64,000 nt of DNA from Trueperella pecoris (GTDB lineage: Bacteria; Actinomycetota; Actinomycetes; Actinomycetales; Actinomycetaceae): assembly GCF_014926385.1 (NCBI RefSeq), contig NZ_CP053291.1, forward strand, positions 1,488,001 to 1,552,000, given 5' to 3'. A program made the position numbers and the translations under genes. A model generated the notes under the pieces. The model was given only the letters and a program-made list of their open reading frames with translations. It ran no database searches and was not told the origin of the DNA. Of this stretch, positions 8,873 to 16,351 are shown in pieces. Within the stretch, counting starts at the first letter, position 1; each line of letters opens with the position of its first letter.

Positions 8873-9823
8873 ATGCAGTTAACTACGGCAGTGTTTTGGA
8901 CCGACCGGTGGCAGGCCCAGGTCGGGCTCGATCCTCGTATTGCCATCAGCCTCGATGGACTGAGTAAGGAGGAGTTGGGGCTCGTCGATTCGCTCACGCG
9001 TGCTCAGGAAGAGCCTGAGGTCAAGCTCCGCGCGCGAGTTGCGGGAATTGCGCCCGAACGTCTGCGTTCCATCCTGTCCATGCTCGAGCGGGCAGGCGTA
9101 CTCGTCAATCCTTCCGTGGGCATCGATCATCAGCCCTGGCGCAGGATACGCAACACCCTCCCCCAGCGCGCCGGGCGCCACGTGCATATCGCTCGTGTCG
9201 ACTATCTGGGCGCGGGAATTGCACTAGCCCTCGCCCGTTGTGGGATCGGGACGATCACCACCGATGACATCGGGACTGTGGCCTCCAACGATCACCCCGC
9301 GATGAAAGCCGTAGGATTGGGGCGCACGCGCTCGCAGGCACTCAAGACGCTCCTGCGCCGGGAAGCGCCGCACATCCGCTTTGGCAAGCTCGACTCGGGT
9401 AGGCGCCCGGATCTGGCCGTCGTCAGCGGCGCTTACGCGTCTGATCCGGTCACGGTTGGCATGCTCTTGGGCGAATCGGTACCGGTCTATCAGGCATGGA
9501 TCGAGGAGATCGATCTTTACGTCGGCCCTCTGTCCATCCCCCACGAAACGGCGTGCGGAAGCTGTCTCATGCTCCACCGCGAGGACCTCAATCCGCATTG
9601 GCGAACCATCTGCAGGCAGGCGTGTGCCGCCACGGCGCTCGTGCCAGAGACGACCTCGGCGATGATGGCCATCTCCCTGGCTGCCCGAGATATCGTCGCT
9701 TGGTTTGACGGCGCGCCGGCACCGGACATGTGGCGCGTGGGCCCGGCTCCCTCGGTCCCGGAGCAGCTCGTCCTGGAGCCTCATCCCTCATGCGGCTGCA
9801 CCGCCTCTCATGGAGCCGCATGA
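8873..9823 (+). CDS. ThiF/E1-like adenylyltransferase-fold protein with Cys pairs
   Basis: 316 residues. An N-terminal winged-helix-like region (1-95) precedes a Rossmann-type segment, RVDYLGAGIALALARCGIG (about 104-122), positioned like the nucleotide-binding turn of ThiF/MoeB/E1 enzymes. Downstream are TTDDIGTVASNDHPAM and a cysteine pair CGSC (about 228-231), with CGC at the C-terminus (about 309-311) as possible second zinc ligands. The arrangement resembles E1-like proteins and leader-binding proteins of TOMM clusters. No cyclodehydratase, precursor peptide or protease partner is nearby, and the adenylation Arg/Asp set is not obvious. It sits between DUF2342 and uvrD2, a conserved actinobacterial position. 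Substrate unknown. Confidence 0.65.
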   Translation: MQLTTAVFWTDRWQAQVGLDPRIAISLDGLSKEELGLVDSLTRAQEEPEVKLRARVAGIAPERLRSILSMLERAGVLVNPSVGIDHQPWRRIRNTLPQRAGRHVHIARVDYLGAGIALALARCGIGTITTDDIGTVASNDHPAMKAVGLGRTRSQALKTLLRREAPHIRFGKLDSGRRPDLAVVSGAYASDPVTVGMLLGESVPVYQAWIEEIDLYVGPLSIPHETACGSCLMLHREDLNPHWRTICRQACAATALVPETTSAMMAISLAARDIVAWFDGAPAPDMWRVGPAPSVPEQLVLEPHPSCGCTASHGAA

Positions 9824-9893
9824 CCGGCGTAATGTCCGGCGCGGGTACGCTCGGCGTGGCTGGCTGACCGGCCTCATCGGGCCCGCGGCGAGC

Positions 9894-11891
9894 CTAGCGG
9901 CCGTATCCCAGCGGTCTTCCATTGACGATGGTGAGGATATCCATCCCATAATCGGTGAGCTTGCGCGTGCCGATTCCTTTGACCCGCCCGAGCTCGCCCA
10001 AATCCTTCGGCTTCTTCTGCGCGATCTCACGCAGGGTCACGTCATGAAGAACGAGGTGGGCAGGTTTACCGGTTTGTTGAGCGACGGCGAGCCGCCACAT
10101 CCGCAGCTCCTCGAAGAGCGGCACGTCGTGCGGGTTATCCTCGGCCCAGTGCTCTTTGGCTTCCCGCGACGCCCGCCGCGAGCGCGTGGTACGCGATTGC
10201 GGCTTGGGCCAATGTTCCTCGAGAAAGCGGGTGAGCTTGCGGGTGGCGCGGCCACGATTGTTTTCTGCATACGAAATGTAAAGCTCGTCTCGTGCGCGGG
10301 TGATACCCACGTAGAGAAGGCGGCGTTCTTCGGCGATGGCGTCGCTGCCCTTGGCATGGGAAATCGGCATGAGTCCCTCGCTCATGCCGACGAGGAAGAC
10401 TGCACCCCATTCAAGGCCCTTCGCGGCGTGTAGTGACGAAAGGGTGACAGCGTTTGACACGGGCTCGTTGCCCAGTTCGGCGCGTTCTTCAAGTTCGGCG
10501 ATGAATTCGGCGAGGCTGGCTCGGCGCTTGTCCCACATGTCTTGGGCGAGTTTGAGCAGAGCGTTGAGGGACTCCCATCGTTCCTTAGCGGCCCCCGCCG
10601 CAGGAGCATCGGGCCTCCAGCCCATGCCGAACAGCGTCTCTTCGACAGCCTGGGGAAGCTCACTGGTGACGGGCCCACGCGCCACGGCTCTGATGGCAAC
10701 CATCGCGTCTTTGACCTCCCGACGCCGGAAGAAGCGCTCCGAGCCCTTCATCTCGTAGGGAATTCCCGCCTGGGCAAGCGCGGTTTCGAATTCCTGGGAC
10801 TGGGCGTTGGTCCGGTAGAGAATGGCCATATCGGAGAGTGCCATGCCCTGGGCTTGCAGGGACAGTATTGCCCCTGCGACGTTGGCCGCCTCAGCGGCAT
10901 CGTCGGAATAGGACTGGTAGGAAACCGGGCGGCCCGAGGCGAGGGCCGAGACCAGTTCGACGCCAGCCTCCGAGCGGTCGGGGGCGATGACGGCGTTTGC
11001 CAGTTCGACGACCTGTGGAGTGGAGCGATAATCCCGGTTGAGTTTGACCGTGCGGGCGCGGGGAAACTCTTTCTTGAAGTTCTCGAGGTAGCGCGCGGAC
11101 GCGCCCGTGAAGGAATAGATCGTCTGCGAGACGTCGCCGACGACGCATAGGTCACGCCGGTCCCCCAGCCACAGCTGGAGGAGACGGTGCTGCATTGGTG
11201 AGACGTCCTGATATTCGTCCACCACAAAGTGCTTGTACTGCTTGCGCACGGTTGTGGCAATATCCGGCCGATCGTGGAGAATCCCGATGAGGATGATAAT
11301 GACGTCCTCAAAATCGATGACCGCACGTTCTGCCTTGACCTCTTCGTAGGCGCGAATCAGCGCGGCAATTTCGGCATGCGAGTATCCGGCGACCTCAGGA
11401 CGGCCTTGGGAAGTGGCCGCCTCGGCGTATTCGCTAGGGGCAATGAGGGAAACTTTGGACCATTCGATCTCCGCAGCCATGTCCCGGACAGAAACCTTAT
11501 CCACGCCCATTCCAAGCCGGGCCGCGGCGCTGGCAACCAGGTTGACCTTAGATTCTTTAATCTCCGGCACGCGCCCGCCGATCGCATTCGGCCAGAAATA
11601 ACGCAACTGACTCAGCGCCGCCGAGTGGAAGGTGCGGGCCTGGACCGAGGGCACGCCTAGGTCACGAAGCCGCGAGCGCATCTCGCTCGCTGCACGGTGA
11701 GTAAAGGTTACTGCGAGGATGTTCTGGGCCTTGTGTTGGCCCGAGCGCACGGCGTAGGCGATGCGATACGTGATTGCGCGCGTCTTGCCGGTGCCCGCAC
11801 CGGCAAGAACCGCCATCGGCCCGTTGACGTTGACGGCCACCTCCCGTTGCCGCGGATCCAGGTTTTCGAGCATGTCCTCTATATTGTTCAC
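9894..11891 (-). CDS. uvrD2: ATP-dependent DNA helicase UvrD2
   Basis: Superfamily 1A 3'-5' helicase, 665 residues from GTG 11891. Walker A GAGTGKT is at residues 31-37; other motifs seen are FTHRAASEM (Ia), DEYQDVSPMQ (II), GDVSQTIYSFTGA (III), LNRDYRSTPQV (IV), LSSLHAAKGLEWG (V) and VGITRARDELY (VI). A C-terminal HRDC domain covers about 590-660. The linker before HRDC has no cysteines, whereas mycobacterial UvrD2 carries a tetracysteine motif there. The start overlaps the nudC stop as GTGA, so the two are translationally coupled. The role is DNA repair or replication-associated unwinding, known from the family. Confidence 0.9.
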   Translation of the reverse strand: MNNIEDMLENLDPRQREVAVNVNGPMAVLAGAGTGKTRAITYRIAYAVRSGQHKAQNILAVTFTHRAASEMRSRLRDLGVPSVQARTFHSAALSQLRYFWPNAIGGRVPEIKESKVNLVASAAARLGMGVDKVSVRDMAAEIEWSKVSLIAPSEYAEAATSQGRPEVAGYSHAEIAALIRAYEEVKAERAVIDFEDVIIILIGILHDRPDIATTVRKQYKHFVVDEYQDVSPMQHRLLQLWLGDRRDLCVVGDVSQTIYSFTGASARYLENFKKEFPRARTVKLNRDYRSTPQVVELANAVIAPDRSEAGVELVSALASGRPVSYQSYSDDAAEAANVAGAILSLQAQGMALSDMAILYRTNAQSQEFETALAQAGIPYEMKGSERFFRRREVKDAMVAIRAVARGPVTSELPQAVEETLFGMGWRPDAPAAGAAKERWESLNALLKLAQDMWDKRRASLAEFIAELEERAELGNEPVSNAVTLSSLHAAKGLEWGAVFLVGMSEGLMPISHAKGSDAIAEERRLLYVGITRARDELYISYAENNRGRATRKLTRFLEEHWPKPQSRTTRSRRASREAKEHWAEDNPHDVPLFEELRMWRLAVAQQTGKPAHLVLHDVTLREIAQKKPKDLGELGRVKGIGTRKLTDYGMDILTIVNGRPLGYGR

Positions 11892-12781
11892 TTTCCGCCT
11901 TCCTCCAAGGGCCCGCCATACCAGTCTTCCATGAGGGCCCGCGCCAACGACGTCGGCCCTGGCATACTCTGCGGATCAGCCGCAAACATCTGGCGCACCT
12001 GTCCACGGGTGAAGAAACCCGCCTGAGCAATCTCAACGCCATCCGGCACAGCGCTTGGCTCCAGTTCGACCGTCCATCCGCGAAGGCCCACCATGAGGGA
12101 ACGCGGATAGGGCCACGGTTGGGAAGCGACGTATTCCAGCCTGCCGACCCGCACTCCGGCTTCTTCCCACACTTCGCGACGCACCGCGTCCTCCACGCTC
12201 TCCCCCGCTTCCACGAAGCCCGCGAGCGTGGAGAAGCGCCCGTCGCGCCAGCGCCGGTTACGGCCCAGGAGGATTCGCCCGTGGCCGTCTCGTATGGCCA
12301 TGATGACGGCGGGATCTATCCGAGGAAAGGTTGCATGACCCTCTTCGCATTCCATGTGCCAGCCCGCTTCACGCAGGCGGGTGGGTTTGCCGCACATGGA
12401 GCAGAACTTCGTGCACACCTGCCAGTTAGCCAGAGCGAGGGCCTCCATCGCGAGCGCCGCTTCGATGTCGGAAAGAAGGTGGCCGACCTCGCGTAACGGA
12501 GCGAAGCCCAAGCTCGCGATGGAGGGTGCGTTTCGTGACGTGCCGGCATTTCCCATCAGATAGCGCACGCCCTCGAATGTACCGAGATAGGAGGCGATAA
12601 GGCCCGTCTGGGTAAACTGCGCTCGGGGCAAAAAGGCAAGTGAGCCTTCGCTGTAGGAGACCGTATCCCCGTCAACGAGCAGGTAGCGCCCGCGATCGTC
12701 GTCCAGGATCGCGCGCATGTCGCAACGCGAATGCCCGTCCCTATCGTGAATCTTGCGCGGTCCACTCAGCTGTCCATACAT
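11888..12781 (-). CDS. nudC: NADH pyrophosphatase NudC
   Basis: Nudix hydrolase of 297 residues that splits NAD(H) to NMN(H) and AMP and, in other bacteria, removes NAD caps from RNA. The zinc-ribbon region has CTKFCSMCGKP and a later CEEGH. The Nudix box reads GFVEAGESVEDAVRREVWEE, and the NudC signature SQPWPYPRS follows it. I chose ATG 12781 because AGGAGG sits 4-5 nt upstream; the longer open frame lacks such a site and would overlap the glgX start. Divergent from glgX and coupled to uvrD2 downstream. Confidence 0.9.
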   Translation of the reverse strand: MYGQLSGPRKIHDRDGHSRCDMRAILDDDRGRYLLVDGDTVSYSEGSLAFLPRAQFTQTGLIASYLGTFEGVRYLMGNAGTSRNAPSIASLGFAPLREVGHLLSDIEAALAMEALALANWQVCTKFCSMCGKPTRLREAGWHMECEEGHATFPRIDPAVIMAIRDGHGRILLGRNRRWRDGRFSTLAGFVEAGESVEDAVRREVWEEAGVRVGRLEYVASQPWPYPRSLMVGLRGWTVELEPSAVPDGVEIAQAGFFTRGQVRQMFAADPQSMPGPTSLARALMEDWYGGPLEEGGK

Positions 12782-12869
12782 CTTGCCTCCTGCCACAACT
12801 CTACTTCCACCCTCCGACACCTTTTCACACGCCTTTCGAATCCCCTCATAACCTGCCACAATAGATGCC

Positions 12870-15074
12870 GTGACTTCCCAGCTATCCACAAGGCCAGTTT
12901 CGCGTTATATCGCGCGCGAACCCGAACCGAGCATCCCCGTCTCGGGTCCCGTCCGCCTGGGCGCCCACTTGAGCGCCCAGGGCGTCGATGTGGCGGTCAT
13001 GGCCGCTCACGCGACGGCCGTCGAGGTGTGCTTTGTTGACCGCACCGAATACCACACCTCCGAACGCCGATTCCGCCTGCGCAAATCCCACCACGGAATC
13101 TGGACCGGCCACATCCCCGGTATCCGCGCCGGACAGGCCTACGGGTATCGGGTCCACGGCCGCTGGGATCCCGATCAGGGGCTACGTCACAACCCGGCCA
13201 AGCTCCTCCTCGATCCCTACGCGCGCGCAGTTACGCACACCCCCGAGTTGCATCCCGCGCTCTTTTCTCACGTTGTCGACGCCGATCTGAACCCAGATTC
13301 GACGTTCCAAGCTGACCAACGCGACTCGGCGGAAGTTGGGGCGCTCGGCGTCGTCATCGAAGAACATACCCCCTCGGTGTACCGCCCCAACGTGCCGTGG
13401 GACCAAACGGTCATCTATGAAGCACACGTCGTGGGCCTGACGAAGAAGCTTCACGCCATCCCTGAAGAGCTGCGTGGCACCTACGCCGGCGCCGCCCATC
13501 CGGTCACCATCAATCACCTGAAGTCACTCGGTGTCACGGCGATCGAGTTCCTGCCCATCCACGCAAAGATGAGCGAGCCCTTCTTGACCAGGCAGGGTAA
13601 AGAAAACTATTGGGGTTACAACACTCTCAACTTCTTTGCCCCCGAACCTTCATACGCAATGGCCTCGAGCCGCGCCGCCGGACCGCAAGCGATCATCGAC
13701 GAGGTCAAGGGCATGGTCAAGCTCTTGCACGAAGCCGGGATTGAGGTCATTCTCGACGTCGTTTACAACCACACATGCGAAGCAGGGCCAACCGGCCCCA
13801 CCGTGTCGTGGCGTGGTCTCGATAACTCGATGTACTACCGCCACGACGCCCAGCATCCTGGCCAGATGATCGATACCACCGGCTGTGGAAACTCCCTCGA
13901 TTTTCGCCGCATGCCGGTCATCTCTCTCACTCTCGACTCGTTGCGTTACTGGGTGGAGCAGATCGGCGTGGATGGCTTCCGTTTCGATCTTGCCGTCACG
14001 CTCGGCCGCGAGGGCGATTCCTTCAACCACATGCATCCGCTGTACGTGGCGATGGCCAGTGACCCGGTCCTTTCCAATGTTAAGCTCATCAACGAGCCGT
14101 GGGACGTGGGCAATGGCGGCTGGCGAACGGGCCAATTCCCCGCCCCGACTGCCGATTGGAATGACCGCTTCCGCGACACCCTGCGCTCCTTCTGGGTCAC
14201 CGAACCTGCCGCCATCATGCACGGTGGGCAAGGAGGCGATCAGCGCGATCTCGCCACACGTATCGCCGGCTCAGCTGACCTGTTCGGTCACGGTCGCATA
14301 CCTGGCGGCCGTGGGGTGTATGCGTCGGTCAACTTCATCACCGCTCATGATGGTTTCACCATGAATGACCTCGTGAGCTACTCCAACAAGCACAACGAAG
14401 CCAACGGCGAAGATAACCGTGACGGCACGGACAACAACCGTTCGTGGAATCATGGCGTTGAGGGACCAAGCGACGATCCGAAGATCTGTTCCGCCCGCCG
14501 CCAGTCGATGCGCAACATGTTCGCTTCACTGATTTTCGCCGTGGGCACCCCCATGATCGTGGCGGGCGACGAAATCCTCAAGACCCAGGGTGGGAACAAT
14601 AACGCCTACTGCCAGAACAATGACATCTCATGGATCAACTGGGATCTGGATGACGACCAGCGCAACATGCTCGAGACCGTCTCCTATCTCTTGCGACTTC
14701 GCCGCGATCACCGCGTCTTCCGGCCCACGAGCTTCTACACCGGAAACCACGCCGAGGGGGACGCGATTGCCGACATCGCCTGGCTCGATCACACCGGCGT
14801 TTTCATGCCCGACTACAAGTGGTTTGATCCAGGAGTCCGCCTCGTCCAGGCGCTACGTTCGGGCTTCGGGCAGGACGCCGACGCGCTCCTGGTCATTAAC
14901 GGCCATCCCGATTCTCGCGTGGTTCAGCTCCCGCAGGGGCGCGGAACGCCGTTCCGCCTCGAGTGGTGTTCGACGTGGGACAGGCCCAGGCGCACTACCC
15001 CTACGTATGCCCCTGGCGCCCTCACCCGTGTCGATCCCTTGTCGCTCACGTTGTTCTTTGCCAACCCGCAGTAG
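12870..15074 (+). CDS. glgX: Glycogen debranching enzyme GlgX
   Basis: Isoamylase-type GH13 enzyme, 734 residues, that hydrolyses alpha-1,6 branches of phosphorylase-trimmed glycogen. An N-terminal CBM48 (about 30-130) precedes the barrel. Catalytic residues are nucleophile D373 in GFRFDLA, acid/base E409 in INEPWD, and D494 in TAHDGF. The GTG 12870 start has no upstream Shine-Dalgarno; the AT-rich CACAATAGATGCC before it suggests a very short or absent leader. It works with GlgP encoded downstream, with trpS between them. Confidence 0.92.
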   Translation: MTSQLSTRPVSRYIAREPEPSIPVSGPVRLGAHLSAQGVDVAVMAAHATAVEVCFVDRTEYHTSERRFRLRKSHHGIWTGHIPGIRAGQAYGYRVHGRWDPDQGLRHNPAKLLLDPYARAVTHTPELHPALFSHVVDADLNPDSTFQADQRDSAEVGALGVVIEEHTPSVYRPNVPWDQTVIYEAHVVGLTKKLHAIPEELRGTYAGAAHPVTINHLKSLGVTAIEFLPIHAKMSEPFLTRQGKENYWGYNTLNFFAPEPSYAMASSRAAGPQAIIDEVKGMVKLLHEAGIEVILDVVYNHTCEAGPTGPTVSWRGLDNSMYYRHDAQHPGQMIDTTGCGNSLDFRRMPVISLTLDSLRYWVEQIGVDGFRFDLAVTLGREGDSFNHMHPLYVAMASDPVLSNVKLINEPWDVGNGGWRTGQFPAPTADWNDRFRDTLRSFWVTEPAAIMHGGQGGDQRDLATRIAGSADLFGHGRIPGGRGVYASVNFITAHDGFTMNDLVSYSNKHNEANGEDNRDGTDNNRSWNHGVEGPSDDPKICSARRQSMRNMFASLIFAVGTPMIVAGDEILKTQGGNNNAYCQNNDISWINWDLDDDQRNMLETVSYLLRLRRDHRVFRPTSFYTGNHAEGDAIADIAWLDHTGVFMPDYKWFDPGVRLVQALRSGFGQDADALLVINGHPDSRVVQLPQGRGTPFRLEWCSTWDRPRRTTPTYAPGALTRVDPLSLTLFFANPQ

Positions 15075-15143
15075 CTTTCGCCGAAGCGCTCCGCGGAAGC
15101 CGGGCGGCGGCGTCGACATTTTCGAAACGTCACGGGTGCCACC

Positions 15144-15149
15144 TATGAT
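15144..15149 (+). promoter_or_regulatory. -10 element of a probably leaderless trpS transcript
   Basis: TATGAT lies exactly 6 nt before ATG 15156, and no Shine-Dalgarno is present. The expected -35 position (15121-15126) reads TTCGAA, a weak match. The geometry predicts transcription starting at the A of the start codon. Confidence 0.55.
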
Positions 15150-15155
15150 GTTGAT

Positions 15156-16247
15156 ATGACTGATAACAGCGCGAATTTCGATATTTCCGACGCTTCGCTC
15201 GATCATGCTCGTTCGGTGAGCGCCAAGATCGACGAAGCTATCACCAAGGATCCTTCCCAGTTTCGGGTGCTGACGGGCGCCCGCCCGACCGGGAACCTCC
15301 ACATCGGACACTACTTTGGCGCCCTGCGTAACTGGGTGGAAATTCAGCGGCGCGGGGTCGACACGTGGCTGCTTATCGCCGACTATCAGGTTATTACCGA
15401 CCGTGACGAGACGGGCTCCATCCGCGATTCGGTCTACTCCCTCCTCACGGATTACCTCGCTATCGGCATGGACCCGGACGAGACAACCATCTTTGCCCAC
15501 AGCCAAGTCCCTGAGCTCAACGAGCTCATGCTTCCGTTCCTCTCGCTCGTGACCGACGCCGAACTGCGCCGCAACCCCACCGTGAAGGCGGAACTTGACG
15601 CCACCGGCGGCCGCCCGATGTCCGGCCTGCTCCTGACCTACCCGGTCCACCAGGCCGCCGACATTCTCTTCTGCAAGGCCAACCTCGTTCCCGTGGGTAA
15701 GGACCAGCTCCCCCACCTTGAACAGGCCCGCGTGATCGCTGACCGCTTCGAGACTCGCTACGGCCACAAGGGAAGCGAACGGGTCTTCCCGCGCCCGCAG
15801 GCACTCCTATCGGAGGCCGAATCCGTGCTCGGTCTCGACGGAACGAAGATGAGCAAGTCTCGCCACAACACGATCGAGCTGCGTATGAGCGAGGATGAAA
15901 CCGCCAAGCTGATCAAGAAGGCCGTGACCGACTCCGAACGTTTCATCACCTACGATCCGGACAACCGCCCCGAGGTCTCCAACCTTCTCCTCCTTGCCGG
16001 GCTCGCCACAGGGAGCGATCCGCGCGAGATTGCGCAGGAGATCGGCAACGGCGGCGGTGGAACGCTGAAGAAGGTCGTCACCGAGGCCCTCAACGAACAC
16101 CTTGCACCTTTGCGAGCCCGCCGTATCGAACTTGCAAACGATCCGGCTTACCTCGAATCGGTCCTAGCCCGTGGAGTGGCGAAAGCACGCGAACAAGCCG
16201 CACAGACGCTGGCCGAAGTACACGCCGCTTTCGGGATGAGCTACTAA
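15156..16247 (+). CDS. trpS: Tryptophan-tRNA ligase
   Basis: Class Ic aminoacyl-tRNA synthetase, 363 residues, charging tRNA-Trp in the cytoplasm. The HIGH signature is HIGH at residues 49-52 within TGNLHIGHYFGAL; the KMSKS loop is K231-MSKS. A roughly 30-residue N-terminal extension precedes the Rossmann fold. It sits inside the glucan gene block although unrelated to it. The start is fixed by the -10 spacing described for 15144-15149. Confidence 0.95.
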   Translation: MTDNSANFDISDASLDHARSVSAKIDEAITKDPSQFRVLTGARPTGNLHIGHYFGALRNWVEIQRRGVDTWLLIADYQVITDRDETGSIRDSVYSLLTDYLAIGMDPDETTIFAHSQVPELNELMLPFLSLVTDAELRRNPTVKAELDATGGRPMSGLLLTYPVHQAADILFCKANLVPVGKDQLPHLEQARVIADRFETRYGHKGSERVFPRPQALLSEAESVLGLDGTKMSKSRHNTIELRMSEDETAKLIKKAVTDSERFITYDPDNRPEVSNLLLLAGLATGSDPREIAQEIGNGGGGTLKKVVTEALNEHLAPLRARRIELANDPAYLESVLARGVAKAREQAAQTLAEVHAAFGMSY

Positions 16248-16351
16248 GGATTTCTTGCATGAGGTGGTCAATGGTTTTGCCGCCTATTTTCCCTAGGTAT
16301 CCTTGAAGAGAGTTAAGTATCGTGGTCTTCCACGCTTGATAAAGGGGTTTC

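Noticed and set aside
9824-9893. Searched for a terminator or small whiB-like gene between the ThiF-like gene and uvrD2
   Set aside because: Only 70 bp and no stable hairpin or open frame of useful length.
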